Shown piece by piece: positions 17,731-26,701 of a DNA stretch of 64,000 bases. Below the pieces are notes generated by a model, which was not told the DNA's origin, ran no database searches, and saw nothing but the letters and a program-made list of their open reading frames with translations. Source of the stretch: Ignavibacteriales bacterium (lineage in GTDB: Bacteria; Bacteroidota; Ignavibacteria; Ignavibacteriales; SURF-24); assembly GCA_026390815.1 (NCBI GenBank), contig JAPLFH010000043.1, positions 1 through 64,000 on the forward strand, read 5' to 3'. The translations under genes were made by a program, and so were the position numbers. Each line of letters opens with the position of its first letter. Position 1 is the stretch's first letter.

Positions 17731-19755
17731 ATGACAAAATTTTATTTCTTAAGATTATCAGTTCTTTTCATTCTTATACTTAATGTTGAACAACATGCCC
17801 AAAACTGGATTAAGGTGGATTCTATTTTTAATCCTTCCGGTGTTGTACCGCTTAGTTTTTCTTCGCCGGAATTTGTGGACTTAGATTCTGACGGGGATTA
17901 TGATTTATTAATTGGCAACTTTACAACCGATAAAATAGAATATTATCAGAACATAGGTGATTCTGCAAATGCCAAATTTCAACACGATACTACTTTGCTT
18001 TATTCAATTTATGCGGATGGTATGGCAGGTACAAATTCCTCTTATGCAACTGCCGTTGATATAGATGGTGATGGAGATTTGGATTTAATTACCGGCGGTT
18101 ATAATGGATTGATGTTATATGAAAATATCGGAGATCAATACAAAGCAGATTGGTTATTAGTCCCAGACTTTTTTAATACGATAAATGCTGAGATTGGTTC
18201 CGATGCTAAGCCAGCATTCGGTGATGTTGATAATGATGGCGATCTGGATTTATTAATTGGTCTTGGTGAATCCTTATTTGGCGGACCGGAAGCCGGACTT
18301 GTTTTTGGTTACGAAAATACCGGAACTACAATTTCTCCGCAATATGTAAGGAATGATACGCTGGCAAAAGGTATTGGAGATATTGGCTTGAACGCCTTCC
18401 CAACTTTTGCGGATTTGAATAATGATGGAAAGTTAGATCTTTTACTTGGCAGAGATCTTTCATCGTTTGTTTATTTTACCGGAACCGGCAACAGTGCGGC
18501 TCCGTGGCAAAAGGTTACAAATATTTTTAACGTAGTTGAAGCAACTTCATATTGGAAGAATCCGTATTTGTGCGATCTTGATGGCGATGGCGATTTAGAT
18601 TTAATTTATGGAAACGCTGATGGGAAATTAATTTTTTATAAAAACACAGGAACAGCTAATACCGCAAAATTACAATTGGATCCTTCGTACTTTGCAGCAA
18701 TACAAATACCCGTTGGAGGTTCTACAGTTTCCTTTACGGATTTTGATAACGATGGCGACTTTGATATCCTTAGCGGAAATAAATCGGGAAAATTTTATTA
18801 CTTAGAAAATTCCGGTAATAAATATCAACCACATTTTCAATTTAAGAGTGTTAGCTTTTCTACTTTAACTGGCGGAAGCTACAATAAGCCGGTATTTGTT
18901 GATATTAATACAGACGGGAACATTGATATTGTTGCCGGACAGTTAAATGGAAAAATAAATGTTTATACTAATACCAATGGAACCTTCAAACAGGATACTT
19001 CATATTTCAAAACAATAAATGTTTATGGAATGAGCGCTCCTGCTTTTGCTGATATTGACGCCGACGGTGATTTGGATTTATTGGTCGGGGCAGAATATGC
19101 TGATGATGTAAAGTTCTTTATAAACAAAGGAAATAAAAAGTATGAGTCGGATAGTACATTTATAGAAGGAATAACTTTTCACTATAGCTGTTATCCTTCC
19201 TTCGTCGATCTGGATCTTGATGGTGATTTTGATCTTGTTGTCGGTTCTGGTTTTGGTGAGGTTTATTATTATGAAAATATCGGTACAAAATTTAAACCAA
19301 CCTGGAAAGAAGCAAATTCATTATTTAGCGATGTGTATATTCAGCAATTTTCTGCACCGGGATTTGCGGATTTAGATTCAGATGGTGTTCCGGAAATGAT
19401 AATAGGGGAGTACAATGGAAACTTTACTTACTTCGAAAATAATTTGAAGCCAACTGCGGTAGAAAACGAACCGGAAAGAATAGATGGTTTTTTACTTTTA
19501 CAAAATTATCCTAATCCATTTAATCCGAGTACAACAATCAGTTATCAAATTCCAGTTGCGGGGCATGTAACATTAAAAATATATAATGTGTTAGGTAGCG
19601 AAGTCGCAACGATAACAGATGAATTCAAACAGCCTGGAATTTATCATTCTACGTTCTCCATTCTACACTCTTCGCTCACCAGTGGTGTTTATATTTACCG
19701 ATTAACAACATCAACAGGAATAAGTTTAAGCCGCAAGATGATTTTGATGAAATAA
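17731..19755 (+). CDS. Secreted FG-GAP/VCBS-repeat protein with T9SS sorting domain
   Basis: 674 residues with a signal peptide (about 1-23, ending EQHAQ). It has about nine repeats of the form FxDxDxDGDxDLLxG (for example FVDLDSDGDYDLLIGN, FGDVDNDGDLDLLIGL, FADIDADGDLDLLVGA), the FG-GAP/VCBS calcium-binding blades of an integrin-like beta-propeller. The C-terminal 85 residues form a T9SS type A domain (from NYPNPFNPSTTISYQ to SRKMILMK). It is monocistronic, with a clear terminator after the stop. Likely a surface adhesive or structural protein; ligand unknown. Confidence 0.88.
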   Translation: MTKFYFLRLSVLFILILNVEQHAQNWIKVDSIFNPSGVVPLSFSSPEFVDLDSDGDYDLLIGNFTTDKIEYYQNIGDSANAKFQHDTTLLYSIYADGMAGTNSSYATAVDIDGDGDLDLITGGYNGLMLYENIGDQYKADWLLVPDFFNTINAEIGSDAKPAFGDVDNDGDLDLLIGLGESLFGGPEAGLVFGYENTGTTISPQYVRNDTLAKGIGDIGLNAFPTFADLNNDGKLDLLLGRDLSSFVYFTGTGNSAAPWQKVTNIFNVVEATSYWKNPYLCDLDGDGDLDLIYGNADGKLIFYKNTGTANTAKLQLDPSYFAAIQIPVGGSTVSFTDFDNDGDFDILSGNKSGKFYYLENSGNKYQPHFQFKSVSFSTLTGGSYNKPVFVDINTDGNIDIVAGQLNGKINVYTNTNGTFKQDTSYFKTINVYGMSAPAFADIDADGDLDLLVGAEYADDVKFFINKGNKKYESDSTFIEGITFHYSCYPSFVDLDLDGDFDLVVGSGFGEVYYYENIGTKFKPTWKEANSLFSDVYIQQFSAPGFADLDSDGVPEMIIGEYNGNFTYFENNLKPTAVENEPERIDGFLLLQNYPNPFNPSTTISYQIPVAGHVTLKIYNVLGSEVATITDEFKQPGIYHSTFSILHSSLTSGVYIYRLTTSTGISLSRKMILMK

Positions 19756-19768
19756 TATTAAAAAAAAA

Positions 19769-19788
19769 GCGAACATTTGTTCGCCTTT
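19769..19788 (+). terminator. Rho-independent terminator after the FG-GAP gene
   Basis: GCGAAC-ATTT-GTTCGC is a perfect 6-bp stem with a tetraloop, preceded by an A-tract and followed by CTTTT. It begins 13 nt after the stop. Because of the A-tract it could also work on the minus strand, though no minus gene ends nearby. Confidence 0.75.
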
Positions 19789-19887
19789 TGCCTATTAGTG
19801 TTTTGCAATTTAAGTGTCTTGCGTTTAACCTGCCGTCGAACACAACCATCCTGTACAGTGACAGATTGAAATGTTAGTTATTTGGAG

Positions 19888-21192
19888 CTAAACTAATTTT
19901 AAATCTTTTTGTGAGAGATTTACCATTAAATTATATGCAAACCATCCATCACCATTTTTAAATGTTTGTGTTTTTGATCTGATGCCTTCTTTTATTATTG
20001 TAAAACCATCAGAATTAGGCATTATTGAAACAATTTTAGCATATTTGATTCTAAAACTATTTATGGAACTATAGAAATAAACGTGTTTCGTAGTAAAACC
20101 TAATATACCTGTTGAAACATATTCTTTTGAAATTGTGTTTATAGGTTTTCCCTTAAAACCACCAGCACGATAATAAAGACCACTTGCAATACGAATACTA
20201 AAGCCTTGATGACTACCAACATATTCGCGATGTTCTTTGTCTTCATAATAATTAACGTTATTCTCAATCCAAATCAACGTTTCATTATTTTGAATAATAA
20301 ATGGGATTTGATTAGTCACATTACATCGCTTAGGTAATAATCCTTCCAGAACATCTCTAATTATAAGTGATTTAATTAATTTTAAATAAATGCCATTTCG
20401 ATTAATTTCATTTTGTTCCAATGCAAAGTATTTTTTCAAGACAAATATATAATCTTCCTTTTTCTTATCAATTAAAGTTTCGTCAAGTGAGTTTTCAATA
20501 TATAATTCAATCGCTTCAAGAATAGTTGACTTTAAAGAGTCTTCATTGAAATCATATTTCAACAATTTGTTTAGGAGATTCATTTTTAATAAATCTGGGT
20601 CAGTATTACTTTTAATTGACTCGTATCCAAAATAAATAGCTTTATTTTTCAGCATCTCTTTCAAATCGTTACTTAGAGAACCAGCATATTTTAATAATAA
20701 AAATTCTAAATCATCTCTCATTCTGAACATCCTAGAGTTTCCTTTTTCTTCATCTCTAGCATATAAATATGAATCTGTAGCATGTTTAACCTTAAATTTT
20801 TTAGCGCCAATGAAAATTATTTGATTGTCCATAAAACTCAAATTCGATAATTCATCATTTATGTGATTTTTATATCTATTTAACAGAAATAATCTTAATA
20901 ATTTTATTTTTTCTGCTTCTAAATCTGATATTGAATTGTAATTTACAAGCTCATCTATTCTTATTTTTAAAGAAAGAATTATTTGTTCAAATGATTCTTT
21001 TACATTTATAAACGAATTTTCTTCGATGATTAACAAACGAGGCTCTAAACTCTCAAGAGAATTGTCGTTTTTTAGAAAAGCTAAAATTAATTGAATAATA
21101 TTATTTAAACCCTCAACATGTAAGTTTTCGCATTCAGGATGTTTCTTAATTAAAAAACCAGCGGATTTATTACAGTATTTACATATACCCAA
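19888..21192 (-). CDS. Hypothetical protein with N-terminal zinc-ribbon-like motif and C-terminal PH/GRAM-like domain
   Basis: 434 residues. The N-terminus CKYCNKSAGFLIKKHPEC holds C4, C7, H18 and C20, a treble-clef/zinc-ribbon-like pattern. A long helical, Asn/Leu/Lys-rich middle (about 25-310) carries no motif I know. The C-terminus (about 340-430) is beta-rich, from YVGSHQGFSIRIASGLYYRA through GILGFTTKHVYFYS to GDGWFAYNLMVNL. That resembles bacterial PH/GRAM-like domains found at the ends of uncharacterised proteins. It is more AT-rich than the genes around it and lies beside a toxin-antitoxin pair, suggesting accessory DNA. Function unknown; defence or membrane sensing is only a guess. 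Confidence 0.6.
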   Translation of the reverse strand: MGICKYCNKSAGFLIKKHPECENLHVEGLNNIIQLILAFLKNDNSLESLEPRLLIIEENSFINVKESFEQIILSLKIRIDELVNYNSISDLEAEKIKLLRLFLLNRYKNHINDELSNLSFMDNQIIFIGAKKFKVKHATDSYLYARDEEKGNSRMFRMRDDLEFLLLKYAGSLSNDLKEMLKNKAIYFGYESIKSNTDPDLLKMNLLNKLLKYDFNEDSLKSTILEAIELYIENSLDETLIDKKKEDYIFVLKKYFALEQNEINRNGIYLKLIKSLIIRDVLEGLLPKRCNVTNQIPFIIQNNETLIWIENNVNYYEDKEHREYVGSHQGFSIRIASGLYYRAGGFKGKPINTISKEYVSTGILGFTTKHVYFYSSINSFRIKYAKIVSIMPNSDGFTIIKEGIRSKTQTFKNGDGWFAYNLMVNLSQKDLKLV

Positions 21193-21313
21193 TTTTACCT
21201 CAGTTCAAATTATTATATTATAAAATTACATCTGATCAAAAAATACATCATCTATTGGATTAAATGCTGAAATTTCAAAACTATTTGAACCATATTGATT
21301 ATTCCTAATTTCA

Positions 21314-21601
21314 CTATAATTCCTTTTTCAATAATTGGTGACCTTCAAAAACAGTAAGAATATCTATCGAGTTTTTCTTAACCAGATAAACTATTCGATA
21401 ATTTTTATGCAATAACTCTCTGATTTTTTCAAGAGACAACTCAGGAACAACTCTGCCTTTTTCAGGATTATCTACCAATGTTTCAGTAACTGAAATTAAC
21501 TTGTCAATGAACTCAATGGCTGCAATGGGATTATCTCTCGAAATGTATTCTTCAATTTCCTGTAATCGGATTAATGCTTCTATAGTCCAAAACAATTTCA
21601 T
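21314..21601 (-). CDS. ParE/RelE-family toxin
   Basis: 95 residues with the ParE-like pattern: a helical hairpin (ALIRLQEIEEYISRDNPIAA), central NPEKGRVVPEL, then the strand YRIVYLVKKNSIDILTVFEGHQ. RelE/ParE toxins either cleave mRNA at the ribosome or poison gyrase. This one is closer in pattern to ParE, so gyrase is the more likely target, but this cannot be decided from sequence alone. Its start overlaps the antitoxin stop by ATGA, the standard coupling of a type II module. Confidence 0.88.
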   Translation of the reverse strand: MKLFWTIEALIRLQEIEEYISRDNPIAAIEFIDKLISVTETLVDNPEKGRVVPELSLEKIRELLHKNYRIVYLVKKNSIDILTVFEGHQLLKKEL

Positions 21602-21888
21602 TTTTCTTTTCCAACTCTTCTCTTCTTTAACTCACTTTTAATCTGTGAAGTAGAAAAGACTTCACCTTTTTCTGAATCAGACAATCCACGCGAAATTGAA
21701 TCAATAAAGATTTTTGTTTGCCTCAATTCATCAAATTCAGCAGGAGAAATTAATACTCCTGCTGGTTTTCCATTTTGAGTTATTATAAGAGAATTTCTTT
21801 TGTTCTGAATTTCTTTAAGATATTTAGCCAAATTGGATTTGAATTGACCAACCGGAATTATATCATTTGCAACTAAGATGTTTGCCAT
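21598..21888 (-). CDS. Phd/YefM-family antitoxin
   Basis: 96 residues. The N-terminal half has the Phd/YefM DNA-binding fold (IIPVGQFKSNLAKYLKEIQ then SLIITQNGKPAGVLISPAEF). The C-terminal half is charged and likely disordered, forming the toxin-neutralising arm. It should bind its own promoter just upstream (21889-21950) and the ParE-like toxin encoded by the overlapping downstream gene. Confidence 0.88.
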   Translation of the reverse strand: MANILVANDIIPVGQFKSNLAKYLKEIQNKRNSLIITQNGKPAGVLISPAEFDELRQTKIFIDSISRGLSDSEKGEVFSTSQIKSELKKRRVGKEK

Positions 21889-21957
21889 TATTACGTCCTT
21901 ATATTGTCTTTATTCTGGACTAAATATAAGCCCATATTAAGACAACTTCAAGTTAGC

Positions 21958-22020
21958 GTCAAATGTGAGACGAATAATAGATATAATTTCCTTTTTGACT
22001 TCTGGCGTTTCACATTTGAC
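21958..22020. repeat. Long inverted repeat between porV-like gene and toxin-antitoxin promoter
   Basis: GTCAAATGTGAGACG (21958-21972) pairs with CGTTTCACATTTGAC (22006-22020), 15 pairs with one G-T wobble and a 33-nt spacer. It begins 6 nt after the stop of the minus-strand PorV-family gene. It lacks a U-tract, so it may be an mRNA-end stabilising hairpin, a terminator variant or a small repeat element marking the edge of the accessory patch. Confidence 0.55.
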
Positions 22021-22026
22021 TCTACA

Positions 22027-23046
22027 CTAGAACTTTACTCCCAAAGAAAAATATTGTACGTTCTTTAATCTTCCGAAACCTTCGTATGCATAATCGATTT
22101 TAACTTCTATTAAATCTACAATGCGGTAATTTAATCCAACACCAGCCGTTAAACCTTTTTCTGTATCGCGTTCAAACAATGAGGAATACCCTCCGCGCAG
22201 GAAAATAATTTCATTCCAGGAATACTCCATTCCAGTATTGATATATTCGGTATGATCATTTGGATGAATTGCATCCGCTGCTAAAGTAATCCTGTTGGAA
22301 TTAGATTTAACAACATCCGCAGCTAACCCAACCCTGAACAATAATGGAAGATCATAAGAATCAAGCTGGATATCTGTATTAATTAAATTTCCGGAACCTG
22401 TAGAACCAACTTGTTTAACAGAAAGAATATCTCTTCCTTCTAATTTCATCTTAGTGCCAAAATTGGAAATGCTTGCTGCAATACGGAATTCATTTAGGAT
22501 TGGAATTTTGTACATAGTTCCAATATCAACTGCAAATCCATTGCTGCTCATATTCCAAAGTTTTTCATTAATGTATTTAACATTTAATCCAATAGAAAAT
22601 TGCTCGGTTAGTTGGCGGGCATAACATAATCCAACTGCAAGTGTACCATAATTAAAAATTTCTCCGGTACCTTCAGGCTTCTCAATAGTTCTAACTTTCA
22701 TATCATCTGTTGATAAAACAGAAACGAAAGTGCCGACTGTTCCGAAGCCAGGAACATTTGATGAGAACGCAGCGAAATCATAATTAATATCTGCAATCCA
22801 TCTTACGTGATTAAAAAAAGCCTGGTTGGAATTGCTAAAAGCTAAACCGCCGGGGTTCCAATATAAAGCTGATATATCATCAGCAGTTGCAGTAAAAGCG
22901 CTGCCCATTCCAATGGCACGCGGACCAACTCCAATTTTTAAAAATTGAGATGCAGTTGTTCCGGTTTTAGTTACGCTTTGAGGAAGCAACACGCCACAAA
23001 AAGATAGATATACTAAAACTGTTATTATACTTTTATAAAATTTCAT
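22027..23046 (-). CDS. PorV/PorQ-family outer-membrane protein
   Basis: 339 residues with a signal peptide (about 1-22). The N-terminal mature segment (FLKIGVGPRAIGMGSAFTA then DDISALYWNPGGLA) is the hallmark of the PorV/PorQ (UPF0164-like) family of FadL-type 14-strand barrels. In T9SS, PorV carries cargo at the outer membrane and hands it to the attachment sortase PorU. Many Ignavibacteria carry several paralogues placed beside cargo genes, and this one follows three secreted or outer-membrane genes on the same strand. It may be a dedicated partner rather than the general PorV. Confidence 0.85.
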   Translation of the reverse strand: MKFYKSIITVLVYLSFCGVLLPQSVTKTGTTASQFLKIGVGPRAIGMGSAFTATADDISALYWNPGGLAFSNSNQAFFNHVRWIADINYDFAAFSSNVPGFGTVGTFVSVLSTDDMKVRTIEKPEGTGEIFNYGTLAVGLCYARQLTEQFSIGLNVKYINEKLWNMSSNGFAVDIGTMYKIPILNEFRIAASISNFGTKMKLEGRDILSVKQVGSTGSGNLINTDIQLDSYDLPLLFRVGLAADVVKSNSNRITLAADAIHPNDHTEYINTGMEYSWNEIIFLRGGYSSLFERDTEKGLTAGVGLNYRIVDLIEVKIDYAYEGFGRLKNVQYFSLGVKF

Positions 23047-23141
23047 TTAATAACTCCTGTAATTTCAAACCTATCTGCCCTGCATAAAGATTTACAGTTG
23101 CAGACAGGTTTGAATAATTGAATAAAGAGATTCACATTTCT

Positions 23142-26100
23142 TTACTTAATAAGAGCAAACTTTATTATTTTCTCTCCAATGTTTGGCGCATCTATATGAG
23201 CAATATAAAGCCCGTAGGATACGCTAAATCCATCTCTGTTTAACAAATTCCAATATTCTCTACCATTTATTACACCAGAATCGTGAATTATTTCTTTAAC
23301 CGGATCGCCGGATAAAGTATAAATCCTGATTGTACATTGAGAAGGTAAATTCTCGAAATATATTCTGCGTTCACCACGCGATTGACCTGAAAGTTTATTT
23401 GCAGGTTCAAGTGCGTTATAACCTACATATGGATTTGGAACAACATATATATTATCTAAATTAGAAGAAGCGAGCGAATTGTCTAATGCTCCTTTATTGG
23501 TCGTCAAATAAAAAGTATCCTGTTCTGTAAATGGTCTCTTAGTAGCTATAAACAGAATATCACCATCACCGGGATAAACAGTATCTGTAGCAGTTGCCGG
23601 AGGATAATTAATTTTTAATCCCCAGGTAAGAATGTCATTGCTATTTGCTCCGGTCAATCCTGGTTTATAAAAAATTATTTCTTCGCCGGGAGACCAGGCA
23701 GAATCTCTTGTTACATTATTTTCTCTTAGAAATGTATGGATTATCTGTGGTACTCCGGTAGTAACATCGTGTACAGAATATTTTACCGGAATTAATATTT
23801 TGGGTTTTCCGGGAGGCGTAGTATAAGCTGAATCAATATTTGATGATGAAAACTGTATTTCATAATCAGCCGGGTAAGCCATTTTTATAGCAACAGTTCC
23901 AACTGAAGATAACGCTACAGAAAACGGCATATTGGAATTTCCTTTTAGCCATTTAGATTTGTCCGGATCATATTCAATTTTAGTTTGATCTGTTACTTTA
24001 ATATTTATTCCGTCAAATACCGGGTTATTATCTTCATAGCTCATTAGTGTGCTGGAAGAAACAGGAAGGTATCTGAATTGAATTATATATTTCATTGCGG
24101 AATTATCCGGTATGCTGCTTCCGTATGATCTTCTTATTTTACCACTGTTAAGATCAATTACAAAATCAGTTGTATCCGTTGCATTTGTTCTTGAGTATTC
24201 TTTCCCGTTTTCATCTTTCAATTTAAGATAAGCATCAGCAAGAATATTTTTTAATCCAACATCTACAAATTTATAATTAAAGAAATTAATTTCTTTAGAA
24301 TAAAGTTTTGAATCAAAAACCGAAAAATTCTTTTTAGCTTTTTTAATTCCGTTAATTTCAAGAGTGTCATTAAAAAATAGTTTATACTCATTATTATCAA
24401 CCAATAAATCATTAAAGATTGAGAAATCAACTATTCCGTTACCGCTTCCGTTCTTATGAAGTACAACTGAATTATTTATAACAGGAGCAATATACCCGCT
24501 TGCTCTTGGACCGGGAATAACCAAAGCTGTATTTTTATCTAAAATACTTTTTGATGTTATTGGATCTACACTTATTTTTTTTGTGGTTTCAGTTGGTGGA
24601 AAATTTAAAGAATCTCCATGATCATACGCCACCAAAGCATAGTAATAAGTTTGCCCGTTAATTACGTTATTGGAATCAATATAAGAATGGACTAACCCAG
24701 TATTATCTCCAAGATAGTAATGAATTCCACGACCTTTGTAAGAAACCGGATGATAACCATTCCATACATTCACCAGATCCCATTTGCATTCAACTCCAGC
24801 ATAAGTTTTAAGAGGTTCTGATAAAAATGGAGTTGCTTTTCCGTCTGAAATTGTTTGAATATCTGAAAAGCTCGGGTCTGTACTTCTGTAGAGAACATAA
24901 CCTTCAAAATCTTTTCCGGTAATTGGATCAACACTTCCTTCTGCTATATCATCCCAGTAAAGCGTAACTTTTTTATCGCCTGGAATTGCATTGAGAGTAG
25001 GAAGATCAGGTGGTTTTGAAAAGTTATAATTTCTATCGTAGATGTTTTGTACCGTGGATGCTGTTGTAAGCAAATCATCTATATCATCACCTAAGATAAG
25101 CGCCATAGAAATTCTTTTTGATTCTCCTTGTTTAAGTGAAATGTAACCTGAACCAAAAACAAAAGTAATATCTGAACCTTCTGGTAAAACTTCATCAAAG
25201 CTGCCGGGTTTACATTTTTCCCACATCAAAGAGTCATTACTAACATAATAACCTTCTCTTGGGTTACGTGGATTGCCGGTTTTTTTGCCCCAGGGCCAGG
25301 TACTAAAACTTGTTAAACCAATCTGGTCTGCTTCATCAAGATCAGTATATTCAAAATTTGGTTCACCTGGATGCAATGGATCAAGAGCTCCGCTCGATAA
25401 TAATTTTCCTGCTGTTGGAATACCATCTCTTTCACCTTCATCACCCGTGTTCGAAATGCCATCAACACCAACATCATCAGTTTCAGGATTCCAGTCATTA
25501 TCATCATCAATTCCATTAAACTGGCTTTCATCAATCATACCGTCGCCGTCATTGTCTATTCCATCATTTGGATTTCCAGGACTTTCGAGAAATTTGCAGG
25601 CAAGTATTCCATCCGGTAATCCGCCTTCCCCAATACTATTTCCGTCATCTTTTAAATAAACCATGCTGCGTGCTGAAAGAGGAATTTTAGGATCATCTAA
25701 ATTAGGAGGAATAAAAAATCCAACATCATCTGCATTATCTTTTTGACCTCCAATATCGGGATCTCCATAAACACCAAAAAAGACACTATCTAAATCTTTA
25801 TTGCTAACATTTGTTATTGTGTAAACAAAAAATACTGCATTCTCTGCAAGGGAATTACTCCATTGTAATGCTCTGCCATCAACCTGAACTCCGATACCCA
25901 TTTTTTTCAAATCATCATTGTAAGGATAATAATGAAATTCACGATTATCACGGTCATCCATAGACCAAAAAACTTCCAGATCGGAGTTATTAGCATCTTG
26001 TTTTAAATAACCGGGCCATACATATTTTCCTAAAGTTGAGTTATACCATTCGCGCGGCCAGCTATCCGGTTTTCCATCTCTGTCAGTATCAAAATCAGGA

Positions 26101-26678
26101 TTGTGTGCCATATTTTCTTGATTAGGATCTGCGTATCCCGGCAGCGGTTGGAATTGCCAGAGTGTATCTTCAGTGGGATTTATTTCAATAAAATCATCAT
26201 TTGGTCTGGCGGAATGAGGATAATCGTCCAGAGCATCAGAAATAATATGAAGCCTTTTATTAGGATTAGCAGCATCGGGAACGGAAGCGCCAACTATAGG
26301 CACAAATTGAAAAATATATGGCAAACCTTTCCAAACAACATTTCCTAAAATCCTGTTTGGTTCTATTGAATAACCGCCACCTATTCCTCCAAAATTAGTA
26401 ACTTCTACCAAAATTTTATTTCCGTTCATAATATAATTTTTTCTGTCCTTCATCCCGGTAGTCTTTAAAAGCTTACCTCCATTTCCATCTTTTACTGCTG
26501 ATGATGTTACATTAAGATAATTCTTTGCTTGTGCCCTTTCATTTATCTTTCGCTGAATATAATCTTTAACAGCCTGATGTTCTTCGGCAGTTTTTAGATC
26601 AAGCAATTGAGCAAAGCTAAAACTGCTGAATAGAATGAAAAAAATTATCAGAAAATTATTTACATATTTTATTTTCAT
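23142..26678 (-). CDS. Very large secreted protein with FN3-like and Asp-rich calcium-type region
   Basis: 1178 residues with a signal peptide (about 1-24, ending SFAQ). The N-terminal half is mostly beta with many aromatic residues. About 370-430 is dense in Asp-loop motifs (DGIDNDGDGMIDES, NGIDDDNDWN, DGISNTGDEGERDG). FN3-like strands lie at about 570-720 (YVLYRSTDPSF, YYYALVAYDHGD). The C-terminal 100 residues (VVPNPYVGYNALE to IIKFALIK) form a divergent T9SS-type sorting domain with the VxPNPY variant motif. It lies between the TonB receptor and PorV genes with gaps of 23 and 95 bp, so it is probably one operon. Confidence 0.7.
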   Translation of the reverse strand: MKIKYVNNFLIIFFILFSSFSFAQLLDLKTAEEHQAVKDYIQRKINERAQAKNYLNVTSSAVKDGNGGKLLKTTGMKDRKNYIMNGNKILVEVTNFGGIGGGYSIEPNRILGNVVWKGLPYIFQFVPIVGASVPDAANPNKRLHIISDALDDYPHSARPNDDFIEINPTEDTLWQFQPLPGYADPNQENMAHNPDFDTDRDGKPDSWPREWYNSTLGKYVWPGYLKQDANNSDLEVFWSMDDRDNREFHYYPYNDDLKKMGIGVQVDGRALQWSNSLAENAVFFVYTITNVSNKDLDSVFFGVYGDPDIGGQKDNADDVGFFIPPNLDDPKIPLSARSMVYLKDDGNSIGEGGLPDGILACKFLESPGNPNDGIDNDGDGMIDESQFNGIDDDNDWNPETDDVGVDGISNTGDEGERDGIPTAGKLLSSGALDPLHPGEPNFEYTDLDEADQIGLTSFSTWPWGKKTGNPRNPREGYYVSNDSLMWEKCKPGSFDEVLPEGSDITFVFGSGYISLKQGESKRISMALILGDDIDDLLTTASTVQNIYDRNYNFSKPPDLPTLNAIPGDKKVTLYWDDIAEGSVDPITGKDFEGYVLYRSTDPSFSDIQTISDGKATPFLSEPLKTYAGVECKWDLVNVWNGYHPVSYKGRGIHYYLGDNTGLVHSYIDSNNVINGQTYYYALVAYDHGDSLNFPPTETTKKISVDPITSKSILDKNTALVIPGPRASGYIAPVINNSVVLHKNGSGNGIVDFSIFNDLLVDNNEYKLFFNDTLEINGIKKAKKNFSVFDSKLYSKEINFFNYKFVDVGLKNILADAYLKLKDENGKEYSRTNATDTTDFVIDLNSGKIRRSYGSSIPDNSAMKYIIQFRYLPVSSSTLMSYEDNNPVFDGINIKVTDQTKIEYDPDKSKWLKGNSNMPFSVALSSVGTVAIKMAYPADYEIQFSSSNIDSAYTTPPGKPKILIPVKYSVHDVTTGVPQIIHTFLRENNVTRDSAWSPGEEIIFYKPGLTGANSNDILTWGLKINYPPATATDTVYPGDGDILFIATKRPFTEQDTFYLTTNKGALDNSLASSNLDNIYVVPNPYVGYNALEPANKLSGQSRGERRIYFENLPSQCTIRIYTLSGDPVKEIIHDSGVINGREYWNLLNRDGFSVSYGLYIAHIDAPNIGEKIIKFALIK

Positions 26679-26701
26679 TTAATATCTCCGTTTGTAAACT
26701 T

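Noticed and set aside
25273-25659. 128-codon plus-strand ORF rich in Pro/Ser
   Set aside because: Antisense shadow of the Asp-loop block of the large secreted protein.
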